From Galerina marginata (taxonomy: Eukaryota; Basidiomycota; Agaricomycetes; Agaricales; Galerinaceae): a stretch of 64,000 nucleotides of DNA. The position numbers and the translations under genes are program-made. The stretch's first letter is position 1. The number at the start of each line of letters is the position of its first letter. The DNA lies in assembly GCA_023014335.1 (NCBI GenBank), contig JAECYW010000003.1, positions 1,426,001-1,490,000 of the forward strand, given 5' to 3'. The notes under the pieces are model-generated. The model searched no databases and was not told where the DNA came from. It worked only from the letters and a program-made list of their open reading frames with translations. This document shows, in pieces, positions 36,883 through 48,318 of this stretch.

Positions 36883-38163
36883 ATGGTCAACCGACAGATG
36901 CACTGGAAGGTTGGGGCAACCCAAACACGGCCGCTTTGGACAACCGTCCCAGACGTTTCTGTGGTCGAGGCTCTCACTCGCCCCCATCTCTTCCCGCATG
37001 GCGACAATCTGACCGGAGAGCTCACGGTAACGTTTCTGGCCGAGGGAGCCTTCAATAAAGTATACACAGTTGACGCTAAGACGACCTCGCTGGTGAAATC
37101 ATATGTATTTCGCGCGTCACTCCCTGTCGAGCCAGGCGACAAAGTACACAATGAAGCGGCCACCATGATGTACATCAAAAAGCACACCAAAATCCCAGTT
37201 CCCGCTGTAATTGCCTACGATTCCTCGGCTGAGAACGCTCTAGGATTCGAATGGATCCTCATGGAAAGAATTCCCGGCGCCCAGCTCAGCGATATCTGGC
37301 CCAGTCTATCAGACATCGCCAAATCTACTATCACCCGTGAGATTGGCGACTATATCTTGCAAATACGGAGTAACTGCGTCTTCCACGAGATCGGAGGGCT
37401 GTACCACGACGCTGATCGCGGGTTCACTATTGGGCCTACCATTTCACAATTTCTCTTTATGGGTCCGAGGCGACAGTTAATCTCCCGTAACCGTGGGCCA
37501 TTTGAACACGATAGCGACTTCGCTCGGGCCCTTGTTGATGTTCAAATTGCCGACATCCATTTCTTGAGTTCAATGCAACCCACAGATCCCAGTTTCGACC
37601 CAGACTTGTTCGAAGACGGATCTGATATTTTACACGCCATGGATGAACTCCTTTCTCTCATTCCATTAATTTTCCTGAAAGGCGAGACGAATGAACCCTT
37701 TCGCACAATTCTTCAACACCCAGATCTTTCACTCCACAACATTATGGTCGATCCGACCACGCTCAATATTACGGGTGTTATCGATTGGGAATGCACGAAT
37801 GCAAGTCCACAATGGGAGCACCCTTATCCGCAATTCCTGATGGGGCCCGAGGTCGAGGACGAACCGCCCCGAGTTGAACCTGGCGATACAGATCCTTTAC
37901 GGAACGAGCAATGGGAAGACTGGGAAAAGATGCATCTTAGAAAAGTCTTCGACGAGGTCACGGGACATCTGGTAGAAGAGCCGTTGGCGGTGCTGAAGCG
38001 TGAATTCATGTATCATCTCGGGGTGGCGGAATATTCACAAGTTATGGTGACGCAATGGGCGAAGACAGCTAGAGAACAGTTAGTAGCTTTCGCCAGGTTT
38101 GTACTCCGTCTCGCATTTTCCCTCCAGCGATCGGGATTAACCCAAACCTCTAGGAATAGTTAA
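36883..38163 (+). CDS. Phosphotransferase, APH family, intronless
   Basis: A single open frame of 426 residues from the first in-frame ATG (MVNRQMHWKV). The nucleotide-binding part has FLAEGAFNKVYTV and VFRASLP with a later E-A-A. The hinge reads GFEWILMERIPG. The catalytic loop is LQHPDLSLHNIMV (H-x-D-x-x-x-x-N), followed by GVIDWECTNA, the DWE metal site. The arrangement is that of the large fungal APH-like kinase group of about 420-500 residues. Substrate unknown. It differs from the other two APH genes of the window in size and in lacking introns. A cryptic donor GTTTGT near 38098 could alternatively extend the C-terminus. Confidence 0.85.
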   Translation: MVNRQMHWKVGATQTRPLWTTVPDVSVVEALTRPHLFPHGDNLTGELTVTFLAEGAFNKVYTVDAKTTSLVKSYVFRASLPVEPGDKVHNEAATMMYIKKHTKIPVPAVIAYDSSAENALGFEWILMERIPGAQLSDIWPSLSDIAKSTITREIGDYILQIRSNCVFHEIGGLYHDADRGFTIGPTISQFLFMGPRRQLISRNRGPFEHDSDFARALVDVQIADIHFLSSMQPTDPSFDPDLFEDGSDILHAMDELLSLIPLIFLKGETNEPFRTILQHPDLSLHNIMVDPTTLNITGVIDWECTNASPQWEHPYPQFLMGPEVEDEPPRVEPGDTDPLRNEQWEDWEKMHLRKVFDEVTGHLVEEPLAVLKREFMYHLGVAEYSQVMVTQWAKTAREQLVAFARFVLRLAFSLQRSGLTQTSRNS

Positions 38164-38476
38164 AACGATCCCCCTCGCTAGAGGTGTCCGTTTTGTGGAG
38201 TTGGATTTAACAGCAAGACTACAGATCCTGCAGCTCAACTCTGAAGACCCCTATTGAAACATCTCGTAGTCGTCAATTATTTTGATACTTGGGTGATTTT
38301 CTATGTGCCCAGTTGACTTTGTGCAGAAACTTGGCTGGAGCGTCGCGGCAGGACTTAATTAATTTGAACTTGCATTGTTTGCATCATTAAAGATGGAGTC
38401 GGGGGGGACTTACTCGCAAACCTCACTGGTATTTCCGTCCGTGTGGATAGAAGTGGCGGACGTTCTGAGGCTACAA
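38164..38476. other. Convergent intergenic region
   Basis: This is the 3' flank between the third phosphotransferase (plus) and the NACHT gene (minus). No feature is recognised. Confidence 0.5.
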
Positions 38477-40908
38477 CTAGGTATCCCATAATCGAAGATA
38501 CTCTACAACTGCTTTCTTCGCTAATACCATCCTCCTAGGAAACATCCGACAGTGTATTGTGAATGTGCTCTGACCACTGAACTTCACCAGTTTCTTTGAA
38601 AGCCCAGATCGACTTAAAAAGATGGGAAGAAGGTCCAGCGCAAGTTTATACGGGAAATTCCAATACTTCAGGTCAGCTGTCAACCCAACTTCCTCCTCAA
38701 GGTCAATAAATGCGACCAGGTCACTGCGAGCCGATCCACGCCAACCGAATTTTCGTCTCCATTTCCATGGTGTATCGATCAAGTTGCGCAGGCCGTGCTT
38801 GCGCTTGATAAATATCCCCGGCAAACGCTGCAATCGATGATTGCATAATACCTGTAGGCAAACGAATGCGGCGACGGCATACCTGTCACTGTCCAACCTG
38901 TAAGCTTCAGAATATTTCGGGTGGTCTAGAAAATCGCGGAGGAGGGCTCGATACTTCTCAATGGAGAGTGGACCATGCAGGAAGGATATGTACGCATCAA
39001 GAACCTGGTTGTCCATTCCGAGATGTGCAAAGTGCTTTGTGGCCATATAAAACAGACCCAAATAGGGGAGTTCTGAGCCCTCACTGGCGGCGGTGGCGGC
39101 AACGAGGAATACAAGGAATGGACTCGAATATAATTCGCCTAGCTGGAATCTTAGCTGCTGATGGACGTGCTGTATATGGTGATCATACAACTCCAATGTC
39201 TCCTAAGATTAAGCGGCATCAGCAATGGTCGTGAAATCATGATCTGGTCTTAGTTACCAATTGCTTGAGCGGGGCAAGAAACTCAGTGATGAAAGGGAGA
39301 CGATTCAAGAAAGAGACTTGAGTGTTGGACGAAAGGGTTAGCCGAAGGATGTCTTGTCGCAGTTCAGGCGTCATGTTGGCCTTTGATACATGAAAGGGCA
39401 AACAGTTGTAAGCGAAAGCCGATCCATCTATCAATAGAGAAGAATAGATGTCAGGGTGGTCAATTCAAAGACTAATAAAGTGAAGAACTTGCGCTCTCTG
39501 TTATTAGTCGTGATGGTTTGGATACAGCGCCGGGCGAAAGTGGTATGCCGCGACGGGGAGGCGATCCACAATCCCTTAGATCTGGACTTATCCAATAAAA
39601 AATCCCCGAAGGAAGCGTGTGTTATCTTGATCCATAAAGGGTCATTATGAGGCAAAAAGGTTACAACTGAGGTGAGATCGGCTAGGATGAGCTGTGCATC
39701 GCCACGCTCGAGAGACGACAGTTCCTCCACGCGTTCGACACGTAAAGAAATGGGAGACTGGACAACGAGCGAGAGAATGTCTAGCACCTTTTCGAGATCT
39801 GCTATAGACGAAAAGATTTGTGTGTAAAATGCATCCAGGTCGGCAAATGGGTTTGTACCACCATCGGGCCGTATTCCAAGGATTGTATCCAGACGGTGGG
39901 TTGGTCGATGGCGAGTAGACCCTACGTATTTGACAACTGTTGACGCGTATATAAATTGCCCACTCGCTCGTTTGACAAGAGTGTCAACGCTTTCAGGATT
40001 GGGCCAGTCAGAAGGAATTCGACCCCGAAGTGGATGATTCATTTTGATATCGTTAAATTTGTCCTCGAGAAAGTAACGAACATCATGCGCAGAGAAGAAG
40101 GAACGGTTTAGGTCAACACAAGTTACAAACTCGCGCAGCGGCCCTACTTGTAACTGCATGGAGAGATGCTGTTCTCGCCGGCTGCAGACGAGGAATAGAA
40201 AGAAGAAGTGAACGTGCCGAACAGCTTTTGAGATCATGTCCAGGATGTTGATTTGAGTGTCTGGGTTTTCGCATTCGTCAAGGCCATCAAGAATAATTAG
40301 GCAAGGTGATGATTTCAGTGGTTGATCGAAATATCCAGACCTAACCGCTCGTTCGAAGGGTTGGGTGACTAGACGCGCGAATTGTACGTCCAAAGATCGT
40401 TTGAAAATTAATGGATCGTGTTCCACAACAGCTACAATGTCCTCACGAATCTCAGGGATGTTCAGCGCTGCTTGATAGGCGATTGTCGCAACAAGGGAGT
40501 TGCTGTTATTCCGCAGATAGTCGAATCTGGAAAAGAAGAAACTAGCAACCAGACGCTTTTGGCTGCTGCATCGTTCTGCGACGGTCTGCGCGATTGCAGA
40601 CTTCCCAATGCCAGCAGAACCATGCACCCACATGATCGCAGAGCCATCGTCGTCGTCGATCCAACTGGTTATTGTTTCAAGGACTTCAAGCCTTGTATTC
40701 GGATGGCATTTCGGAGGATCGAAGCGCTCTCCGGAGTCGTGGAAGGCGCTTGGCGCAGTGGCACGCTCAAGCCGTTCGAAGCCTGCTCTTATAAGCTGAA
40801 TTTCTCATTGCATATAACGAAAAACGGACCATTGATTTCATGGGCATTCTGAATATTGGTGCTGTTGAACATGCCCCCAGAGACGACGAGATTCCTAGCC
40901 GAAAACAT
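38477..40908 (-). CDS. NACHT-domain STAND/NLR-like protein with N-terminal GGxF motif
   Basis: Four exons: 40908-40830, 40782-39493, 39427-39258 and 39202-38477. They encode 754 residues. The protein opens with MFSARNLVVSGGMFNSTN, a short V-x-x-GG-x-F motif. A FHDSGERFDPPKCHPNTR segment precedes the NTPase, as in many Agaricomycete NLRs. Walker A is GSAGIGKS (residues 81-88) and Walker B is LIILDGLDE (about 188-196). A winged-helix-like region follows, then an alpha-helical C-terminus without WD40, ankyrin or TPR repeats. NLRs of this type are thought to sense non-self and trigger cell death or defence. Intron 2 (39428-39492) needs a GC donor (GCAAGT) to keep the frame. The gene is divergent from family X copy A. 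Confidence 0.85.
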
Positions 40909-41344
40909 CTCATCCCAGTGCTTCTTCGAGTTGATAAATACAGGATTATCGGGTTATGCCTTGCCAGTTGGAAGTTCGGGAACGAGAGGAAGCACCAAGG
41001 AAGTACGCTTGACCCCGCAGACAACCTGCCACAGTCCGACAATTCCTGACATATTAGTCGCACTGGACAACTCACGCACAGCATATCGTTAGACGGTCTA
41101 ACACTGCTGCCCGGCCCGCCCGTCGAACCAGTCACGATCCCGTTGTTGAAAGCGGTGCTACTTTCTTTTTCGCTCTTACCCCTCGAACACATTCCCAGTC
41201 CATACCAATCACCCAACATACCATGCCAAAGGACACTTCATGTCAAGGTAGTCGATCATCAAGGGCCGAACCTTACAGACCCTCTCGTCTTCACCCGGAG
41301 GATGCTGCAACACAGTCAGTCACTTAGTTTCGCAATCGGTTTCA
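40909..41344. promoter_or_regulatory. Shared divergent promoter of the NLR and family X genes
   Basis: These 436 bp separate the two divergent start codons at 40908 (minus) and 41345 (plus). Coregulation is plausible but inferred from geometry. No clear TATA element or palindrome was recognised. Confidence 0.45.
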
Positions 41345-42966
41345 ATGGCAGATGTCCTGATCTAAAATCCTGCAAAGGTCATCTCAAGGATCATTTTTTC
41401 AGTCCTCGAGCAATGTAGAAATCAGTGGCGGTAACTTTAGCGTCGCTCGAGGTCATCATACAAACCTAATTATCAACGTCAACCGTGCGTTCTATCATCC
41501 TTAAACGCCACGTTTGGTCGAGTGCTTATGTGGTTGGAGTAGAAGTAGGACAAAATGATTCCGAATCCGACGGCCTACATACAACAGCACAGGGTCGGGA
41601 AGAGTCAGCCACAGGTGAGGATGTTCGCGTCCCCCCGGTGAATCCTAGTAAGTTCATTGTACAGTAATTGCTTCGTGCCCAACCTGAAGGTCAATATTAT
41701 AGGGAGTTCCGGTGAAACATGGGTGCGTTTTTCACATGTAATTGATGAGGTGTTCCAACGATTAAACGTGGAGCACGCAGCAGAGGACTCGCGCACTTCC
41801 AGTACAGAGGAGCTGCGATATTTACTACCGACATCTTTCGGTGAAAGGACGTGGATCTCCTTTGTGGATACCAGAGCCCAACAACGAACTCCCAGCGCCT
41901 TACCGACGGAGAGGCGTTACTATCGGCGATGTGGGCATTATCACGGCCTCTGGGAGTTTTGATTTCCTGTTCAACATCTGCGTACCTCGCGATGATCCCA
42001 TAAACCCAGAGAATCTTCCTGAAGATTTCTTCCCATTGAATCCACCACTTCGGCCGATCGATTTACGTGGCCAATCTGAATTCATGCCAAACAGCTACCT
42101 TGCGAGCGCCTCTATTCAGAGATTGCATTACGACGGCAATCCATCGTAAGGATATTTTTTTGTCATCAAGTTACAGCTAAATAACAGTTTGTAGGGGTTT
42201 AACCTTTGAATGCTCAGCTTCAGAAGGAGCAATCCTGACCATGCCCGATGGCGCGTATTCAAGAGATTTGGCGAATGTCGCTCGGTTCAGAAGATACCTA
42301 GCTGCCAATGTTGAAAGGTGGTACCGGTACATCAACGGAGACCTAGGTCGCGAGGCAAAGAATGGTGACGTCCGGCTGGTCATTGGATGCGACAAGACCA
42401 GCACCTGGGGAATGGCTACATTCTCCGACTTGACGGAACAACAAGACTTGCAACTGAAGTTTCGGCCAACTGGGGAGTCTAATGTAGGACTCACGTACGG
42501 ATGGGAATACTCTGGCATGGCGGAAGTTAGGGTAGGGCCTAGTCATCAGGAAGTCACAGACCTTGAGCTTCCGAACGATGACTGCGTGGACAGATACCGA
42601 CATCCAAACCAATGTGTTTTTGTGAGAACATTGAACGCGACTCTTCGGCAGGATGTCTGGGACAGGCTGTCTTCCGAATTCGACGACGAGGTTGCCTACA
42701 TTCCTAATGGTCTCAACATTGGCTTTCGGGATCCCTCGCCATCATCCAGATCACAAGTACCTCGCGATAATTCGACATACTTCTCCGGAAATAGCTCTAA
42801 AAACCCACAGGCGCATATGCTTGAAGATATGAAATTGCTGAAAACAACAGTTCAGAGAGTTCAAACGTCAAATATCGTAACTGGGCTTGTGAGTGGCTTT
42901 ATGACTGTCATGGAGAAATCCGCCCCTGAGCTTTCCATCAGACAGTGCATCCATCATACGAACTAA
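41345..42966 (+). CDS. Family X copy A: basidiomycete protein of unknown function with N-terminal GGxF motif
   Basis: Six exons: 41345-41353 (9 nt), 41403-41484, 41549-41614, 41703-41722, 41808-42145 and 42195-42966. The phases close exactly to 428 residues. The N-terminus MADSSSNVEISGGNFSVA carries the same V-x-I-x-GG-x-F motif as the adjacent NLR. Conserved blocks are GRGSPLWIPEPNNELP, RRRGVTIGDVGIITASGSFD, FLFNICVPRDDPIN, FECSASEGAILTMPDGA and VRLVIGCDKTSTWGMATFSD. No enzyme motif or membrane segment is evident. Similar proteins are, from memory, common in mushroom genomes and are uncharacterised. A clear paralogue sits 10 kb downstream. The stop is only 11 bp before the next gene's start. 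Confidence 0.78.
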
Positions 42967-42977
42967 ATCAAGTAATA

Positions 42978-43683
42978 ATGGAGATGGTGAGTAGATGGGA
43001 GTCGTATGCGGCCAACGACTAATTGTTTTCTGTGGTCTCAATGAAAGTTCAAAAATGAATATCCAAGCGCAAGAATGGTGATTACCGAAGACGCCGACTG
43101 GATATCCGGATTGAGAGAGGTAATAGCCTTCCGTTAATGTCTTGCTTTCCAGGACTAAAGACAAGTCTTCTATGGCCAGGATGATAGTACAGTGCCCCCT
43201 GCAGCGAGCTTACTTGCTCGAGTCCTGGTATCCAATGTGCTTGACGTTTGCCAAGACGAAGGTACGAAATTAAAGCATATTTCAAACCATGCCTTGTTTA
43301 TCTCTCATCCAGGATTCATTTACTTTCGCGAAAAGTATCCGATGGATACTGCGTCAATGAGCTCCAATGACTTCATTGACTTACAGGCACCTAACTATCC
43401 AGCTGGAGAGACGGTGTCGCTTAGGCCCAAAGGCGTACAACAAGCAACTCCATCAGATCGGAAAATTTGTTTCAGCTGCAGAGATACCTTGTCCGTGGAA
43501 GGGCTCCCAGGACCTTTAGGACCCAAAACACTCTGCGCGACATGCGGAAGGGCTTATGGCCGGCTGATGAAGTTCCAACCGATTGAGGTACAGCGTCAGC
43601 CCTTGGAAGATTACGATCTAGAAGATGCTAGAAGACTGGAGGCGATAAAGAAAGGCAGGCAACGGAGTCCATTTGAATCTTGA
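42978..43683 (+). CDS. Small GATA-type zinc-finger protein (degenerate finger)
   Basis: Four exons: 42978-42986 (9 nt), 43048-43119, 43180-43261 and 43313-43683. They give 177 residues in frame. The N-terminal module contains YPSARMVITEDADWISGL and DDSTVPPAASLLARVL. The finger is C107-x2-C110-x18-C129-x2-C132, with GPLGPKTLCATCGRAYGRL matching the GATA C-terminal half. The usual T-P-x-W-R before GP-x-G is replaced by VEGLP, so DNA binding may be altered. The tail is basic. A nuclear DNA-binding role is inferred. The N-terminal module recurs at 53361 with the same two intron positions. Confidence 0.75.
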
Positions 43684-43949
43684 TTGTATCGAAACTTTAT
43701 ATCTAATTCGTAAACATATATCGTATCAAAGTAGAGCCTGGTAATCTTATTAGCCCGCCATTGACACGCCTTCAGAAAGATGAGTTCGCTACAAAAAATG
43801 AACGAGTCGACGATGACCTGTCTGTGACTTGGTGGATGATCATGAGCACCCCCTCCGCCACGACCTTTGGTACCATCATTTATTTAAATATGGACGTTAC
43901 TTTCTTTGGTGCTTTTACACTCATAGCCCTGCGTTATACAACACCCTTC

Positions 43950-45247
43950 CTATCCATGCACTTTATTGTCAGGAATATAATAATCGACTGTCTGGTCAAT
44001 GGCCTTTGTAACGTCTATGACACTAGCATCGAATGCCGTCCCATTCGATGTTGGCCGCTGTCCACGGGAACCTCTAATGAACGATAGGGGGATTAAAGGT
44101 TTTGCGTTGCTGGGTTCCTGAACTCCTATTTTACTTGTAGAGGTCGTGTTCTCTCTAAAGCGGCCGAACTTCGTATTTCGGAATACCCGACAAGCCATGA
44201 TGTTCATTAGCACGGCGTTAGGCGCAACGAACATGGTTCGGTACGCAGCCGGCACCGACGGAATGAATTGCATTATCAATGTCAAAAGACCGCTTATTAC
44301 GGTGGTTCTGTAGGGCAACGGTTAGCGTGCAGTCTCTTTCAATAGCGAACATTATAAAACAATCTCACAAGTAGTATACCTGCCCATCTTGTAGCAATGC
44401 CCTCGTAAATGAGGGCAGGTAATCTCCAAACAGTAGTGCCTTGATTCCAAGATTCGGGTCGCAGTCAGCGTAGCTATTTCGTCTCAGGCGCCATGTGATG
44501 GCGAGAAAAACGAGAGTGTCATTGACGAGAGGTATAATTGCAGCGGCCTTCACGTAGTTTGCAACGCTGACATTGACGCAGTACTGTGTTGGACCAATGT
44601 ACGCTGCAGTGATTCCGCTTGTTGATGTTAGGCACCCAGCAACAACGGCGAGCCACATAAAACCGAAGAACCCAACGACGTATTTATTCCGGTCGAAGAT
44701 TGCGCGAAGACGAAAAAAGAAAAGAAGCGATGTACCAGCGACTGCGATGGTGAACAACCAGTCCGTTGCTTTTTCGATAACGGCACAATTTCCGATAGGT
44801 GCAGCTAAACACTTCCAGTCAGCAAAGAAAAGGGAGATAAGTGCATTTACTCACTCTCAAATAACGTGCCCGTTAGGATGAAACCAAAAGACGCGAGCCT
44901 TCAAATAATCATGGCAATCTTTAAGAAGGATGAACTGCAAACAAATATTACAAGATTCAACACACCTTGAGATAAAGTAGGCTACTGTTGGCCAAGATAT
45001 ACGATACTTGGTAAGTAATAAATAATCACTTTTCATGTTGTTCAGAATATCCCAAACCATGACCTGCAGCCGATCCTACATATGAGTTGGCACAACAAAA
45101 CGAAACATGGAATGCACTCACCGCCAAAGCACCAACGAAGATATATATCGATATCGTTACTTGAAAGGCCAAGTCTGGAGGGAGAAAGGACATAGGCGAC
45201 AAGGGATTTGGGAGCTGAAATGCGGGAGATTCATTCCTAGTGGCCAT
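43950..45247 (-). CDS. Multi-spanning membrane protein, fungal 7TM-like
   Basis: Five exons: 45247-45122, 45063-44966, 44898-44855, 44804-44369 and 44307-43950. They sum to 353 residues. Hydrophobic stretches include VTISIYIFVGALAVMVWDIL, FGFILTGTLF, WLFTIAVAGTSLLFFFRLRA and FFGFMWLAVVAGC, about seven in all, with an RLRAIFDRNKYV loop. The C-terminus is hydrophilic and Thr/Ser-rich. The layout resembles the large unnamed 7TM families of Agaricomycetes related to DUF6533 proteins. Ligand and function are unknown. The last junction uses TT|GTGAGA because the nearer CAG|GTATAC donor would break the frame. Confidence 0.75.
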
Positions 45248-46692
45248 CGTTATCAACGGGGGACCTGAGATGAATTTTGAGATGTTTCGAGTCAGCCTTT
45301 AAGCACTGTGGTAAGCGCCGTTTCTTTAGCGCTGTCAGACGGCGTCACAAGGCGAGAAGCACGCATGGATTGTTCGGGATTGAGGTTAATCTCACCAACG
45401 AAACATGGGGTGAAATGACTGATAGTCACCACATATCTTCAGATCTTTCTCAAGCACAGGCCTCCCCATCGATAGGGTTGCAGTCATGTGAGATATTTCC
45501 AAGGTCGATAACGTTGAACACAAGCGCCAACACGTCATACGTGAAGGTGAAACATGAACGTCTGCCAGTTACAACGGATGGGAACAGGGAAGTTGAGGCC
45601 TTCATGGTGAACGAGGCTGTACTTACTTAACTAGCGACGATGTATTGACATCTGGCATTTTCTTGGTGTTCGCGCATTCCTCTTCCCAAATGAGTAGTCT
45701 CCAGACACCTGACAGTTGGGGCGGTTAAATGTTATTACATTGATGATCTCCAACTTTGCATCCATGGCCGAGAATTGCCTTGTTCCACTAAGTATCCCTT
45801 GAAATGACTCAGGTCCCAGAGTGCCCAGTAAGTTACGTACCGTTAATTCCAGGCCACGTCATATGAACCAACTCCTGCTTTACGACACGAGGGACGCATG
45901 TAAAAGGCCTATTATGAAAATCGTGAGGTACAGAAATTCCTAGAAATTGGTCTTGGAGCCGTGTCAACAGATCGTTGCCAGTAAGTATGTACCGTATTGT
46001 TTTGAGGACAGGGGCCTGGTTAAAGAGCCATAGAAGCGAACCCATTGACAGACTGAGAGAGCAGTTGCGACAATTACTATCCGAGTTACAGAAATCCCTA
46101 CTGGAGTATCGCCGCAAAGAAACCGAGATTTGGGACCTTGGCTAGTCCAGTTATGCCGATATTCGAAAGCTTAGGCAGGAAAGATTCTAAGTGGCAGTCA
46201 GCAAGTCGTACAGGAGTGTACGTCGGGTTTGGCTCTTCACACTGGAACGCCAAGCTGGCACAAACCGTGGCACAGCCACTGATGATCAACATCTAATCTA
46301 ATCTACCATGGGCATGAACTCTGCTCATTTGCAACCATGGACGAGAACTATTTGGAGAGTGTATTGTCTAATTAGTATGCTGCAACATGAGAATATCTCA
46401 TATTAGTCACCTGGATGTCGCCAGCGAAAGGCACTTATTCATCCTATGCACGACCTCTGGACTTTGAATCAAATTTAGAATATCTGGTAGTCAGTAGGTA
46501 CTTCGAAGCAAATGGCTGATTACGCAGACTATAACACTCGAAGAGTCGGGTCGAAAGGATTTCTGATGTCAAGCAGATCAGAAACCGCCAATTCAGACCT
46601 TTACTCTAAATCATCTCAGAATACCTATAATATAACTCTAATTTTTCCAAAGCTCTGATGGCAGGCGCTGAACTAACGCCACAGAACTTAAG
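45248..46692. other. Intergenic region with possible gene relic
   Basis: About 1.4 kb. On the minus strand an ATG at 46292 opens a 64-codon frame with a signal-peptide-like start (MLIISGCATVCASLAFQC) that runs into a stop. Further open sequence lies at 45833-46117, and no splice joins them convincingly. It may be an eroded gene. Nothing else is recognised. Confidence 0.3.
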
Positions 46693-48318
46693 CTAATGTA
46701 AGCCCGACACCTTATAGTTTCGGGACGGATCAACTTGCGATCGTACACTGATGACGGTTCCATTTTGCCTCGGAGGAAGTGCGAATTCTACCTCTGAGCG
46801 TCCTGATTCCCACTCTGGCGGGAGCCTGGCATGATCGCGCATGTGGAGAATAACACGGCTTGCGAGCATGGAGTGCAGGCATCTCTCCAATCTGTTATAA
46901 AGGCTTCGTTAAAAGATTCCCATGAATGAGGAAGTTCATGACATACGAGCTGATAAAGAATCGTTTTGTTGGCTAACGGTGAAAAGAAAAGACATTCGAT
47001 GAGATAAGTTGGTAAGATTCGGAACTTCACTTACCACCACAGTAACAGTGAGGACGATGTTGATGATAGACAGCACTGAGATGGGATAAAGTCAGAGACA
47101 TGAGAGAAGCGCCGAACTTCTTACCAAATAGGAAGAAGAAATAAAAGGTGCCTATTGATAATGTTCTCAGACACGCGCCAAACAACTTAATTTCAACGCA
47201 TACCATCACGGTAGACAACCGAATAAAGGAGCGACGAGTGAAGCTGGGATCGATCTAGTGGAGTAACAACTGTTGAGTGGTCAGGCATTTCAAGTCCGCA
47301 AGGCACTAACAATGGCGCATCCCTGGGATCAACATGAGAAAGAGGGTGACTAGGTTTTATAAATGATGAGCTTGTTTCCAGGACATTAAGGAAAGGTACC
47401 GTTACTAACAAGCGTTCCATATGATGAGAGACACCCAACACCATTTGAGGATCTCGCTCGCGGCAATAACAAAACATCCCGGAACACCGGGAATAGGCGC
47501 AGGAGAAACTACGATCAGAGAATAAATATTTAGCCATCAAATATTAAACGAAGGAATAGATAACGATGAACGCGTCGACTCACATCTTAGGCTTTGCTGG
47601 AAGTAATACATTACCACGAAAGCCGGAGCCCAACACATCGCAAAGGCAACGGGCAATATATAGGCCAGTATTTTGCTTCGTTCCCAGAGTGCCCACACGC
47701 GGAAGGTGAGCAGTGCTGAAGTCTGGTGAGCAAAGCATCGATACTGGGAAAGATTGGCTATGTAAATACCTTCGGCAACTACATAGCCGCCGACATACAT
47801 AACTAGCACCGGGAACGGTCGTTAATAGCTTTCGACTGAAAAATCGATTAATACGTACACCCCGTAGCCATCTCAATAACTGTGCAACCATTTCCAGTTC
47901 GTCCAGGTTGTAGGTCGCCTATCAAGGTGGAAGATAACTTGTTGACCTTCTTCAAAAATTGCAGGAGAAAAGCCCACTCACGGTAGAGGGTTAGAATGCA
48001 GGTGTCAAGTAACGGCAAATACCTCTGGACAAGGAACAGAACTTTGATGACGTTCCACCGCGAGGTCCACACCAGCTCAATTTCCATCCCGACGGTGAGC
48101 AGATAGTCCCAGAGGTACAAGGCAGCAGCGGCCACTAGCCATGGCATTTACCGATGAGCAAACGATCACTAGCGTTGACGGAACTGTACTACTGACCTTC
48201 ACCCTTCTGGGGATACATGAATAATTTGCTTTTTGGAATGAAAAATGAGACGTACCGAAACAAAGGCTACTCCATACAACGCCTCGATCAACGCTTCAAC
48301 TTGTGCGGCCGACGCCAT
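46693..48318 (-). CDS. DUF6533-domain membrane protein
   Basis: A heavily spliced minus-strand gene, start ATG at 48318 (MASAAQVEALIEALYGVAF), stop at 46693. The first exons are 48318-48256, 48206-48197 (10 nt) and 48134 to about 47982. They encode LYLWDYLLTVGMEIELVW, a textbook DUF6533 core. Later exons give RVWALWERSKILAY, FLMLIPGMRH, LYSVVYRDG-TFYFFFLF and finally LERCLHSMLASRVILHMRD, all matching the family order (roughly eleven exons). Intron phases agree at every junction checked. About seven transmembrane helices are expected. Function unknown. It is the second DUF6533-type gene in the window. Confidence 0.75.

Noticed and set aside
45833..46292. Signal-peptide-like frame and adjoining open frame on the minus strand
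   Set aside because: The two parts cannot be joined by a convincing intron; at best a relic.
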